From an uncultured Subdoligranulum sp. (GTDB taxonomy: Bacteria > Bacillota > Clostridia > Oscillospirales > Ruminococcaceae): a stretch of DNA of 64,000 nucleotides. The DNA lies in NCBI GenBank assembly GCA_945830575.1, contig CALZZE010000001.1:186001-250000 (forward strand). Reading direction: 5' to 3'. A program made the position numbers and the translations under genes. Of the stretch, positions 36,103 to 44,872 are shown piece by piece (the stretch's first letter is position 1; each line of letters starts with the position of its first letter). The notes under the pieces were generated by a model. It saw only the letters and a list, made by a program, of their open reading frames with translations, did no database searches and was not told the DNA's origin.

Positions 36103-37002
36103 ATGGCAAAAATTGGAATTGTGATCTCGAATTATAATGGCTGGCAGGATACAGTGGCCTGCCTCCAAAGTTTGCAAAAGCAAAGCTTTTATGATTTTGA
36201 GATCATCCTTTTAGACGATGCATCCACGAATGACTCTGTAAACCGGCTTCAGCAGCTGATTCCAGAAGACGTAATTTTTCTTCCACAGAAGCAAAACATT
36301 GGGTTTGCTGCGATCAATAATATTGGTATCCAACGTGCTCTGGATGATGGAGTGGATTATGTTCTGCTCCTGAATAATGACACAGTCTGTGCGCCGGACA
36401 TGTTGGAAAAATTGCTTCAGTTCTCACCGGAGGGAACCGTTTGCTGTCCGAAAATGTTGTTTTTAGATTCTCCCAATGAAATATGGTTTGCTGGCGGTGA
36501 AGTTGACCGCAAAACCATGAATGTCACGCACATTGGGGGGCATCAGCAGGATGGTCCCGAGTATGACCAGCTAAAGCAGGTGAGTTTTATTACATTCTGT
36601 TGTGTCTTGTTGCCGCGTACTGTGATCGAGAGGATTGGTCTGCTCAATGAGCAACTGTTCATGTACTGCGAAGATGTGGACTATTGCCTGCGTCTCACTG
36701 ATGCGGGTATCCCACTGTGGTATATCCCGCAGGCGAAATTATGGCATAAGGCGGGAGGTTCTGGCGGTGGCGCGATGAGTATGTACTACATCACCCGCAA
36801 CACGTTGACGTTGCGATGTCGAAGATCTTGTAAGATGGTCAGCTTTTTGCGCGGCCTGTCTGTACTGATTCCCGGCGCAGTCCGCCATGCTTTGACTCAC
36901 CTCATCGGCCGCCCCAAGGGGCGCAGCTACGGCATTTACTGCGGTGCGCTGGATTTTCTCAAAGGCCATACCGGAAGGATGCCTGACACACTTCTCGCTT
37001 GA
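36103..37002 (+). CDS. Family 2 glycosyltransferase (rhamnosyltransferase-like)
   Basis: A 299-aa GT-A-fold enzyme. The N-terminal nucleotide-binding fold GIVISNYNGWQDTVACL is followed by LLDDASTND and the DxD-like motif LLLNNDTVC near residue 93. YCEDVDYCLRLTDAG near 187 is the catalytic-base motif of WbbL-type transferases. GGGAGG and AAAGGA lie upstream of the start. The first three quarters are AT-rich, while the last 160 nt are as GC-rich as the core genome, so the gene may be a recombinant. It is first in the operon and could add the first or an early sugar of the repeat. Confidence 0.87.
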   Translation: MAKIGIVISNYNGWQDTVACLQSLQKQSFYDFEIILLDDASTNDSVNRLQQLIPEDVIFLPQKQNIGFAAINNIGIQRALDDGVDYVLLLNNDTVCAPDMLEKLLQFSPEGTVCCPKMLFLDSPNEIWFAGGEVDRKTMNVTHIGGHQQDGPEYDQLKQVSFITFCCVLLPRTVIERIGLLNEQLFMYCEDVDYCLRLTDAGIPLWYIPQAKLWHKAGGSGGGAMSMYYITRNTLTLRCRRSCKMVSFLRGLSVLIPGAVRHALTHLIGRPKGRSYGIYCGALDFLKGHTGRMPDTLLA

Positions 37003-37018
37003 ATGAAAGGACTTTCCT

Positions 37019-37807
37019 ATGACGAATTCTATGGTTGCCTCCTGGCGGCGTTTTCAGAAATACAAGCCGTTGATTCATGAACTGGTAGGGCGTGACCTCA
37101 AGGTCAAGTATCGCCGCAGCTTTTTGGGATATATCTGGAGTATTCTCAACCCCTTGCTCATGATGCTGCTACAAAGTATCATCTTTTCCTACATGTTTCG
37201 TAGCAATATTCCCAACTTTCCTTTGTACCTAATTTGTGGCAATACGTTATTTACCTTTTTCAATGAAGCCACGAACATGGGCATGAACTCCGTTATCCAG
37301 AATGCAGCGCTAATAAAGAAAGTGTATATCCCCAAATTTATCTTTCCTCTCAGCCGCGTGGTATCCTGCTTTGTGACCATGTCTTTTAGTTTAGCTGCCA
37401 TTATTGTGGTTATGATAGTCACCAAATCACCATTTTATTGGACTCTCCTTCTGTGCTGGTTGCCACTGGTGTTTTTGTTCATGTTCAGCTGTGGCTTGGC
37501 ACTGCTGTTATCAGCCCTGACTGTGTATTTCCGGGATATGCAGCATCTCTACGGTGTTTTGACTCTGGGCTGGTCATATGCCACACCGCTGTTTTACCCC
37601 ATCGAAGCCCTCCCTGATTCCATTATCCCTCTGATGAAACTGAACCCTATGTATCACTATATCAACCTGTTCCGAAATTTGGTGATGTACGGCAACATCC
37701 CCGGTCCCAACACATGGTTTGCTAATATCGCTAGTGCTGTTGTTTCGTTAGCTTTAGGGCTGTGGGCTTTCCGCAAAATGCAAAAGAACTTTATCCTGTA
37801 CATCTAA
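37019..37807 (+). CDS. wzm: Polysaccharide ABC exporter, permease subunit
   Basis: A 262-aa ABC-2 family membrane protein with six hydrophobic segments. The N-terminal cytoplasmic signature LIHELVGRDLKVKYRRSFLGYIWSILNPL is diagnostic of Wzm/TagG-type exporters. With the next gene it forms a transporter that moves a finished lipid-linked glycan across the membrane. AAAGGA precedes the ATG; the gap to the ATPase gene is 10 nt. Confidence 0.92.
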   Translation: MTNSMVASWRRFQKYKPLIHELVGRDLKVKYRRSFLGYIWSILNPLLMMLLQSIIFSYMFRSNIPNFPLYLICGNTLFTFFNEATNMGMNSVIQNAALIKKVYIPKFIFPLSRVVSCFVTMSFSLAAIIVVMIVTKSPFYWTLLLCWLPLVFLFMFSCGLALLLSALTVYFRDMQHLYGVLTLGWSYATPLFYPIEALPDSIIPLMKLNPMYHYINLFRNLVMYGNIPGPNTWFANIASAVVSLALGLWAFRKMQKNFILYI

Positions 37808-37817
37808 GGAGGAATGC

Positions 37818-38564
37818 ATGGAACCCATCATCAGTGTAAATAACGTATCCATGCGCTTTAATCTGGCGCAGGAAAAAACCGAAACACTCAAGGAATATAC
37901 CGTCAAATTTCTGAAACACCAACTGTTTTTCAATGAATTCTATGCCTTGGACGATGTGTCCTTTACTATTCAACAAGGCGAGTCTGTGGCTCTTATAGGC
38001 CGCAATGGCAGCGGGAAAAGCACCATGCTGAAGGTTATTGCTGGAGTGATGTACCCCACAAAAGGGAGCGTGCAGGCCAACGGTAGCATTGCTCCTCTGA
38101 TTGAGTTGGGTGCTGGCTTTGACATGGATCTAACCGCCCGGGAGAACATTTACTTAAACGGTGCCGTCATGGGCCATGACCGGGCGTTCATGGACGAGCA
38201 TTTCGACAGTATCATCGATTTCGCGGAGCTGAGGGAATTTGTTGACGTTCCTGTGAAGAACTTTTCTAGTGGCATGGTTGCTCGTCTGGGGTTTTCCATT
38301 GCCACCGAGGTAAAAGCGGATATTTTGATCTGCGATGAAGTGCTGTCGGTGGGAGATTTCATGTTCCAGCAAAAGTGTCAAAAGCGTATGGAACGGATGC
38401 TGTCAGGCGGAACAACGCTGCTGTTTGTCAGCCATAGCTTGCCGCAGGTGAAAAAATTATGCACGCGCTCTATCTGGCTTGATCATGGTCATAAACGTGC
38501 GGATGGTCCAACGGAGGAGGTTTGTGAACAATATACCGCGGCAATGGAGAAAGGTGAGGCATAA
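37818..38564 (+). CDS. wzt: Polysaccharide ABC exporter, ATPase subunit
   Basis: A 248-aa ATPase with Walker A GRNGSGKST (near residue 62), signature FSSGMVARLGFS and Walker B ILICDEV. The first 35 residues (SMRFNLAQEKTETLKEYTVKFLKHQLFFNEFYALDD) are the usual Wzt/TagH N-terminal extension. It lacks the C-terminal carbohydrate-binding domain found in Wzt proteins that recognise a capped chain end, so export is probably coupled to synthesis rather than cap-dependent. AAGGAGG lies upstream. Confidence 0.92.
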   Translation: MEPIISVNNVSMRFNLAQEKTETLKEYTVKFLKHQLFFNEFYALDDVSFTIQQGESVALIGRNGSGKSTMLKVIAGVMYPTKGSVQANGSIAPLIELGAGFDMDLTARENIYLNGAVMGHDRAFMDEHFDSIIDFAELREFVDVPVKNFSSGMVARLGFSIATEVKADILICDEVLSVGDFMFQQKCQKRMERMLSGGTTLLFVSHSLPQVKKLCTRSIWLDHGHKRADGPTEEVCEQYTAAMEKGEA

Positions 38565-39508
38565 TGAGGCCAACTGTTTCCATTGTAGTTGTTCAATATG
38601 AGCCGAATCGAGAAAAAATAGAAAGAACACTTCTTTCTATTCTGACGCAGGAGGATCAAGATTTTGAACTTTTGCTTGCAGATGATGGTTCAATGCATGA
38701 TGAATTTGTGTTTTCGGAATCCATCCTGAAGCGATTCCACAGAACAGCTACATTTATAAAGCTGTCGGAGAATAGGGGAACGGTATGGAATTTCTGGAAT
38801 GCCATTTCTCATGCAAACGGTACGTGGGTATATGGAATATCACCAGGTGATTATCTTTACGACAGAAAAACAGTATCTTGGATCAAAGAAACTGCACAAA
38901 AAGAAGATGCTGCCGCCTTCTTTGGTAAGGCTGCCTATTACACCGACAAGCCGGAATTGAAACAGTTACCTGGTGAAACGCCGTATGACCGTAGTTGTTA
39001 CTGTAAAAACACGTATTCTGCAAAAAAAATTAAGCGGAATATGTTGCTTTATGATGATGGTATCTCTGGTGCATGTGTTGTTTACGAAAGAACACAATTG
39101 CTTTCCGCACTTGCAGAAATGAAAGGCCGTGTAAAATTTGCAGAAGATTTTGCATTGCGGCTTTATGCGGTGCAAGAGAAGACAATTTCTTGTTACGATC
39201 GTGTGCTCTGTTGGTATGAGGATAGTACGGGTATCTCCAACTTTCACGATATAATGCACTCTGACTGGCAGGAAATGATTTTAATAATGAGGGAAAAGTA
39301 CCCTCATGACTGGACTGTATATTTGGCATATCTATACTTCTTCAATGGAACCCGAAAATCCAGGATTCTTCGAGGGATGGTTGGGCGGCTAATCGTTCCG
39401 CAGTGGCTCCCTTTTAAGCGCGGACAAAACAATTTCAAAGCCCCTATCAATGGAAAGCTACAGGAGTTAAGCAGGTTGTATCAGATGCATCAGGAGGAAT
39501 TATCATGA
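38564..39508 (+). CDS. Family 2 glycosyltransferase
   Basis: A 314-aa GT2 protein. Its ATG overlaps the stop of the ATPase gene (TAATG). The N-terminus VSIVVVQYEPNREKIERTLLSILTQEDQDFELLLADDGS is a standard GT2 nucleotide-sugar fold. The DxD motif region appears as YGISPGDYLYD near residue 95. It is strongly AT-rich compared with the flanking chromosome. The donor and acceptor sugars cannot be inferred. Confidence 0.85.
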   Translation: MRPTVSIVVVQYEPNREKIERTLLSILTQEDQDFELLLADDGSMHDEFVFSESILKRFHRTATFIKLSENRGTVWNFWNAISHANGTWVYGISPGDYLYDRKTVSWIKETAQKEDAAAFFGKAAYYTDKPELKQLPGETPYDRSCYCKNTYSAKKIKRNMLLYDDGISGACVVYERTQLLSALAEMKGRVKFAEDFALRLYAVQEKTISCYDRVLCWYEDSTGISNFHDIMHSDWQEMILIMREKYPHDWTVYLAYLYFFNGTRKSRILRGMVGRLIVPQWLPFKRGQNNFKAPINGKLQELSRLYQMHQEELS

Positions 39509-39906
39509 CTGTTAAAACGATTTCCATCAAAAGTATCGAAACTCAGGGTATGGGGACACTCTCCTTTTTTGAGGCGGAAAAAGACGTGGGTTTTCCTATC
39601 AGGCGCATCTATTATATTCATGGTGTTCCGGAAGGGATACAGCGAGGCGGGCACGCACATAAAAAATTGTCTCAGATTTTGTTCTGCCCTTATGGGAGTA
39701 TCACGATCCTGCTGGATGACGGAACCGAGAAAGCGTCTGTTTTGTTGGATAAGCCCGACAAAGGTCTCATTGTTGAGCACAATATGTGGCGGGACATGAT
39801 TTGGAATCAAGCAAATTCCGTTCTGTGTGTAGCGGCCAGCGAGTACTATGATCCATCGGATTACATTCGGAGCCACGATGAATTTCTTCGTTATATCAAT
39901 AAATAA
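39505..39906 (+). CDS. fdtA: FdtA/QdtA-like dTDP-sugar 3,4-ketoisomerase
   Basis: A 133-aa cupin that isomerises dTDP-4-keto-6-deoxyglucose to the 3-keto sugar. The conserved IYYIHGVPEGIQRGGHAHKKLSQIL pattern (residues 32-56) holds the His pair of the family (GGHAHKK), and the C-terminal ASEYYDPSDYIRSHDEFL is typical. It overlaps the preceding gene by 4 nt (ATGA). Whether it makes the galacto (Fuc3N) or gluco (Qui3N) configuration cannot be settled from sequence alone. Confidence 0.85.
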   Translation: MTVKTISIKSIETQGMGTLSFFEAEKDVGFPIRRIYYIHGVPEGIQRGGHAHKKLSQILFCPYGSITILLDDGTEKASVLLDKPDKGLIVEHNMWRDMIWNQANSVLCVAASEYYDPSDYIRSHDEFLRYINK

Positions 39907-39930
39907 AGTAAGGTGGCAAGGAGTGTTGGA

Positions 39931-41226
39931 ATGAAAGAGACTGAACAGAAACTGAAATTTTATGAAGGGGACAAAACGGAATCGGATCAGTTGCCGTTGT
40001 TTTCTTTTGCAATCGTCTCGTACAACAACTATAAATACATTTTTGAGACAGTTGATTCCGTACTGGAACAAACTTACCCCAAAATTGAGTTGTTGATCTC
40101 TAATGATGGAGCATCGGATTTTAATGAAAAAGAACTTCGGGAATACATACTTAAAAACAAAAGAGAAAACATAGTTGATTTCAAAATTCAAAACCATCCC
40201 CGAAATGTGGGGACGGTCAGAAATGTGGAAAGCACACGCCAGATGGCCCATGGCGAATTTATCATGTATATGGCAGCGGACGATGTGCTGTATGACAAAT
40301 ACGTGCTTGAAAAGTTTGTGGACCGGTTCTTGAGTTTGCCCTCGGATGCGATGGTGCTTTCCTGCAGGACAGCTATGTGTGGGTGCGATATTCGTCAGAT
40401 TATGGATTATCAACCCGATATAGAGGGTATCAAAGCAATAAAAAACTACACGCCTCAGAAAATGTTCTCTCGTCTGACCCATACATTTACGATACCTACG
40501 ACAAGCACCTGCTATCGTATGGCGTTGTATGATTTGGTTGGTCCATATGATACGGATTATTTCATAATCGAAGATGCCTCGCTATATCTTCGTATCTCTC
40601 GCCTTGGCATCAAGATCTATTGGATTGATGATATGGTCGCGGCTCGCCATCGGGACGGAGGAGTTAGTCATAGCGAACCGAAAAAGCTCAGTGAAACCTA
40701 TCGTAAGTATCGCTATGATGAAGTGATGATTTATCAGAAAGAAATCCTTCCTTATCAAGACCGAATTCACCCTAAAGATCTTGTACAGATGAGGAGAAAG
40801 TGGGAGTATATCCAGCACAGCTACAAAGAAACATTCCAAACTTCCAAGATGCAGAAAATCAGGAACCGGATTGAACCGTTTTTGGGTAAAGTGATTGAAA
40901 AGAATAACATTGGATATGTGAATTATACAGTAAAAGGAACGCTGGAACGAGCATTGTTTTCGGTTGCAGTGTTTTCTGTGTTGGCAGGTATTGTGTGTGG
41001 TGTCTTGAGTAGGTACCTGTCCATGGAATTGATTCCGTTTGCTTGGACACGATTTTGGTTACTGGCCGCCGAAATGTTTGCGTTGTCCTGCCTGTTGCTG
41101 GCTGTTTTGCGGGTGATACTGTTTTTTGCGTTCCGACTACTGAGATTTAGCTTGAAGATCGTTACAAAAATCTCTAATAAGTGTAAGCTAAAGAAATGCG
41201 AAAGAAACGAGGAGATTATTTTATGA
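39931..41226 (+). CDS. Family 2 glycosyltransferase with C-terminal membrane anchor
   Basis: A 431-aa protein. AAGGAG at 39918-39923 selects the ATG at 39931 over an upstream in-frame GTG. The GT2 domain spans about 20-260 ([37 protein letters not shown], then [13 protein letters not shown] with the DD motif). Two hydrophobic segments (about 350-370 and 380-410) near the C-terminus anchor it in the membrane, and the tail is basic. It is AT-rich like the island core. Confidence 0.85.
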   Translation: MKETEQKLKFYEGDKTESDQLPLFSFAIVSYNNYKYIFETVDSVLEQTYPKIELLISNDGASDFNEKELREYILKNKRENIVDFKIQNHPRNVGTVRNVESTRQMAHGEFIMYMAADDVLYDKYVLEKFVDRFLSLPSDAMVLSCRTAMCGCDIRQIMDYQPDIEGIKAIKNYTPQKMFSRLTHTFTIPTTSTCYRMALYDLVGPYDTDYFIIEDASLYLRISRLGIKIYWIDDMVAARHRDGGVSHSEPKKLSETYRKYRYDEVMIYQKEILPYQDRIHPKDLVQMRRKWEYIQHSYKETFQTSKMQKIRNRIEPFLGKVIEKNNIGYVNYTVKGTLERALFSVAVFSVLAGIVCGVLSRYLSMELIPFAWTRFWLLAAEMFALSCLLLAVLRVILFFAFRLLRFSLKIVTKISNKCKLKKCERNEEIIL

Positions 41227-42323
41227 ATGTTCCATTTGTATCGTTTCGCCCTATGGAAAAAGAACTGGATCAGGATCTTCGGGGGGCTTTTGCAAGGGTA
41301 TATGAGAACAGCTGGTATATCGAAGGTCACGAAGATAAAGCGTTTGAAAATGCATTCGCGCAGTATTGCGGCGTCAAATACTGCATCGGCTGTGGCAATG
41401 GGTTGGACGCGTTGATCCTCATTTTGCGGGCCTATGGGATTGGTGCCGGAGACGAGGTGATCGTTCCCTCCAACACTTTCATTGCGACGGCGCTGGCGGT
41501 ATCCTATGTGGGGGCAACGCCTGTATTTGTGGAGCCTACACTGAAATACTACAACATTGACACGGACAGAATTCAGGAGAAAATCACGCCCAGAACAAAA
41601 GCCATTATGGCGGTGCACCTGTATGGACAGCCCGCGGACATGGACAGGATCTTAAAAATCGCTCGTGAGAACAATTTGAAGGTGATTGAGGATGCGGCGC
41701 AGGCTCACGGCGCAAAATACAAAGGACGCCGCGTAGGCGGTCTGGGAGATGCGGCAGGATTTAGCTTTTATCCGGGCAAAAATCTTGGCGCGCTGGGGGA
41801 TGCAGGCTGTGTTACTACCAACGACGCAATTCTTGCTGAAAAGATCCGCGCATTGGGAAATTACGGAAGTGACTACAAGTACCACCATATTTACAAAGGG
41901 CAGAATTCCCGTTTGGATGAGATGCAGGCGGCTTTTCTCAGCGCAAAACTGCCTCATCTCGACAGGATGAACGAGGAGCGCCGTAGGATCGCAGAGAGAT
42001 ATTTGCAGGAAATCAGAAATCCTCTGGTTCAGTTGCCGGAAATTCATGAGGAATGTGAGCCTGTATGGCATATTTTTGCTATTCGCTGTAAGGAGCGCGC
42101 TGCTCTGGAGAAACATCTGAATGAGGCTGAGATTGGGACAAATAAGCACTATCCCATTCCGATGCACCTGCAGGGCGCTTATCAGGAACTGAACATCCCG
42201 CAGGGGGCGCTTCCAATCGCGGAAGAAATCAGTGCCACACAGCTCAGCCTTCCCATGTTCTATGGCATGACACAGGAACAGGTGGACTGGGTCATTCAGA
42301 AAATCAATGATTTCAACATATAA
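41223..42323 (+). CDS. fdtB: DegT/DnrJ-type dTDP-3-amino-sugar aminotransferase
   Basis: A 366-aa PLP enzyme, next after the ketoisomerase in the pathway. The start at 41223 follows GAGGAG and overlaps the preceding stop by 4 nt. The PLP lysine is K186 in [23 protein letters not shown] and EDAAQAHGA are the cofactor-binding motifs. FdtB/QdtB-type enzymes use glutamate to make dTDP-3-amino-3,6-dideoxy sugars. GC content rises here compared with the two preceding genes. Confidence 0.9.
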   Translation: MNVPFVSFRPMEKELDQDLRGAFARVYENSWYIEGHEDKAFENAFAQYCGVKYCIGCGNGLDALILILRAYGIGAGDEVIVPSNTFIATALAVSYVGATPVFVEPTLKYYNIDTDRIQEKITPRTKAIMAVHLYGQPADMDRILKIARENNLKVIEDAAQAHGAKYKGRRVGGLGDAAGFSFYPGKNLGALGDAGCVTTNDAILAEKIRALGNYGSDYKYHHIYKGQNSRLDEMQAAFLSAKLPHLDRMNEERRRIAERYLQEIRNPLVQLPEIHEECEPVWHIFAIRCKERAALEKHLNEAEIGTNKHYPIPMHLQGAYQELNIPQGALPIAEEISATQLSLPMFYGMTQEQVDWVIQKINDFNI

Positions 42324-42345
42324 ATGAATGTCAAGGAGAAGACAA

Positions 42346-43167
42346 ATGTCAGAGATTGGTAAAAATGTTTCTATCGCAAGCACTTCAATCATTGGAAACA
42401 ATGTTATTTTACGGGATGGTGTCATTATTGAGGACAATGTAACGATCGGAGATAATTGCTATATTGACTACAACACCATCATCAAGCAGAATGTATCCAT
42501 TGGATCGGACAGCTTTATTGGAGCCAACTCCATTTTGGGTGAAGTGCTTATGGATTTTTTTGATGATTATACAGAGAAAAGCCATCCTTTGGTGATTGGT
42601 GAGCATGCTTTGATCAGAAGTGGCGCAATTCTGTATGGTGATTCTCAAATTGGCTCCCATTTCCAGGCGGGACATCGTGTTACGATCCGGGAAAAAACAA
42701 AGATGGGAAGTCATGTTACTCTTGGAACTTTGTCGGATATTCAGGGAGATTGTATCATTGGAGATTATGTGCATATGCACAGCAATGTGCACGTGGGAAT
42801 GAAAACAACTCTTAAGGATTATGTCTGGGTATTCCCCTACGTGGTATTTACCAATGATCCCACTCCCCCCAGCGAAACTTTAAGCGGTGTTACGGTTGAG
42901 AAGTTTGCAGTGGTTTGCACTGGAACGGTTGTGTTACCGGGCGTTCATATCGGACAGGATGCGTTGATTGGCGCAGGGACCAATCTCACAAAAGATGTTC
43001 CCGAAATGAGCATTGTAGTTGGAAATCCTGGGAAAGTGATTGGCAGTGTAACTAAAATTAAAAATGAGAAGGGCGAGCAGGTTTATCCGTGGAGGTATTC
43101 TTTTGACAGAGGAATGCCTTGGAAAGGTTGCGATTATGATACCTATATTGCATCGAAAATGAATTAA
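42346..43167 (+). CDS. fdtC: Hexapeptide-repeat sugar N-acetyltransferase (FdtC-like)
   Basis: A 273-aa left-handed beta-helix acyltransferase. AAGGAG selects the ATG at 42346. The repeats run from residue 4 ([16 protein letters not shown]...) to about 235. The catalytic-region pattern [13 protein letters not shown] and [10 protein letters not shown] is typical of sugar-nucleotide N-acetyltransferases such as WbpD and FdtC. It should acetylate the amino sugar made by the aminotransferase. It is the last complete gene of the island. Confidence 0.85.
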   Translation: MSEIGKNVSIASTSIIGNNVILRDGVIIEDNVTIGDNCYIDYNTIIKQNVSIGSDSFIGANSILGEVLMDFFDDYTEKSHPLVIGEHALIRSGAILYGDSQIGSHFQAGHRVTIREKTKMGSHVTLGTLSDIQGDCIIGDYVHMHSNVHVGMKTTLKDYVWVFPYVVFTNDPTPPSETLSGVTVEKFAVVCTGTVVLPGVHIGQDALIGAGTNLTKDVPEMSIVVGNPGKVIGSVTKIKNEKGEQVYPWRYSFDRGMPWKGCDYDTYIASKMN

Positions 43168-43194
43168 GAACTGGCATTTTCCAAGGAGACTGTG

Positions 43195-43293
43195 ATGAGC
43201 AATACTTCCGAATATCAGCGCATTCAGAAAAACGAGAAAAGCATCGAGAACATCGACATTTATGAATTTAAGGTGACTCTATGCAAGACCTGA
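43195..43293 (+). pseudogene. 32-codon orphan frame, probable truncated gene at the island's right edge
   Basis: AAGGAG 7 nt upstream leads into MSNTSEYQRIQKNEKSIENI and then 12 more codons before TGA at 43291. The translation start is as good as those of the glycan genes, but the frame runs out inside the first codons of the NYN gene. The AT-rich composition ends within it. The simplest reading is the 5' remnant of a further island gene cut by recombination; a genuine 32-aa peptide is possible. Confidence 0.5.
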
Positions 43294-44075
43294 AACTCGC
43301 AATCTTGATTGACGCGGACAACATCTCTCCAAAATACGTGAAGGTGATTCTGGACGAGGCCGCCAGCTTTGGCGTGGCCACCGCCAAGCGGATTTACGGA
43401 GACTGGTCGGATGTCCGTCTGAAAAGCTGGAAAGACCAGCTGCTCAACAATTCCATCATTCCCATTCAGCAGTACAGCTACACCACCGGTAAAAATGCCA
43501 CCGACTCCGCTATGATCATTGACGCCATGGATCTGCTCTATTCCGGCAGCGTGGATGGCTTCTGCATCGTGTCCTCGGACAGTGACTTCACTCGTCTGGC
43601 GGCCCGCCTGCGGGAATCCGGCAAGCTGGTCATCGGTATGGGGGAGAGCAAGACGCTCGGCCCCTTTGTGAAAGCCTGCGACCAGTTCAAGTACCTGGAT
43701 CTGCTGCTGGATCACAGCGAACCGGAGCCGGAGCCTGCCCCCGATGCAGCGCCGGTCTCCAGCGATGACACCGCCATCAACCGGGATTCCATGTGCCGGA
43801 TGCTCCGCGGCCTCATCGAGGAGATGGATGACGGCACCGGCTGGGTGCGCACTTCCCGGGTAGGGGACCAGCTCATCAAGCGCTATCCGGATTTTGATGT
43901 GCGCAACTTCGGCAGCAAGAGTCTGAACAAATTTCTGGCTTCTTTCCCGGAACTGGAGGTGGAGGAACGGCTGCTGGCCAACGGCAACCCCATCCAGTTT
44001 GTCTGCATCAAAAAAACGGCGCCGGTGCGCAAAACACCCAAACGCCGCAAGACCGCTGCGAGGAACAAAAAATGA
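43281..44075 (+). CDS. NYN (LabA-like) nuclease-fold protein with OST-HTH domain
   Basis: A 264-aa protein. Residues 5-145 are a NYN/PIN-like RNase domain: LAILIDADNISPKYV with the first acidic residues, then ATDSAMIIDAMDLL and SSDSDFTRLAARLRE. Residues 165-248 resemble an OST-HTH/LOTUS domain, an RNA-binding winged helix (GWVRTSRVGDQLIKRYPDFDVRNFGSKSLNKFLASF). The C-terminal tail is very basic. The combination suggests an RNA-processing enzyme. Its normal upstream region seems to have been replaced by the glycan island, since its start lies in the orphan frame. Confidence 0.88.
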   Translation: MQDLKLAILIDADNISPKYVKVILDEAASFGVATAKRIYGDWSDVRLKSWKDQLLNNSIIPIQQYSYTTGKNATDSAMIIDAMDLLYSGSVDGFCIVSSDSDFTRLAARLRESGKLVIGMGESKTLGPFVKACDQFKYLDLLLDHSEPEPEPAPDAAPVSSDDTAINRDSMCRMLRGLIEEMDDGTGWVRTSRVGDQLIKRYPDFDVRNFGSKSLNKFLASFPELEVEERLLANGNPIQFVCIKKTAPVRKTPKRRKTAARNKK

Positions 44076-44872
44076 TCGCGTTGACAGAAAAGGATCGTCC
44101 GGCGATTCTGGAATGCCTGTCCGCCGAACCGGAGATGAACCTGTTTTTCATCGGGGACATCGAGAGCTATGGTGTGGATACGCCGCCGGTGCAGATTTAT
44201 GCCCATCCGGCTGCGGGCAGCTGGGATTTCCTGTTGCTGCAATACTTTGACTTTTACATTGTCTACACCCGCGGGCAAACCTATGACACCGCCGCGCTGG
44301 CGGAATTTTTGAAGGAACGCCGGGTGGACTGCCTCAGCGGCAAGCTGGAACTGTTGGAACCCATGACGGCGTATTTCCCTCAGAGGACGCTGGAACCCAC
44401 TTATCTGTGCCGCTGCAACGCGGTCAATCAGGATGCCTGCCGTCCGCTGCCAGCCGGAACCGAACTGCGCCGCCTGACGGAGGCAGATTTGGACGAAGTC
44501 ACGCGGCTTTTGCTGGAGGTGGAGGAATTTGCCGACAGCTATAAGGGGGAGGATGGCCCCCAGCGCTGCCGCCGCGGCAACGCTGAAAACCTGAAAAACG
44601 GCCTGTTGTACGGCCTGTTTGAAAACGGCAGAATGGTTTGTACCGCGCAGACCTCCGCCGACAACAGCCAGAGCGCCATGGTCGTGGCGGTGGCTACCGA
44701 CAAATCCGCCCGCGGCAGGGGTTACGCCAGCAATGTGGTGAGTGCGCTGTGCCGTGCCAGCTTTGCCCGTGGCAAGCAGTTTTTGTGCCTGTTCTACGAC
44801 AACCCGGTGGCGGGACGCATCTACCACCGCATCGGATTCGAGACCATCGGCCGGTACGCAATGTTGAAATAA
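44072..44872 (+). CDS. GNAT-family N-acetyltransferase
   Basis: A 266-aa protein that overlaps the NYN gene by 4 nt (ATGA). The C-terminal half (about 130-266) is a GNAT domain: LRRLTEADLDEVTRLLLEVEEF, the acetyl-CoA loop VATDKSARGRGYASNVVSALC, and LFYDNPVAGRIYHRIGFETIGRY. The N-terminal half has a degenerate GNAT-like fold. The acceptor is unknown. Its 3' end touches the convergent membrane-protein gene with no space for a terminator. Confidence 0.85.
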   Translation: MIALTEKDRPAILECLSAEPEMNLFFIGDIESYGVDTPPVQIYAHPAAGSWDFLLLQYFDFYIVYTRGQTYDTAALAEFLKERRVDCLSGKLELLEPMTAYFPQRTLEPTYLCRCNAVNQDACRPLPAGTELRRLTEADLDEVTRLLLEVEEFADSYKGEDGPQRCRRGNAENLKNGLLYGLFENGRMVCTAQTSADNSQSAMVVAVATDKSARGRGYASNVVSALCRASFARGKQFLCLFYDNPVAGRIYHRIGFETIGRYAMLK

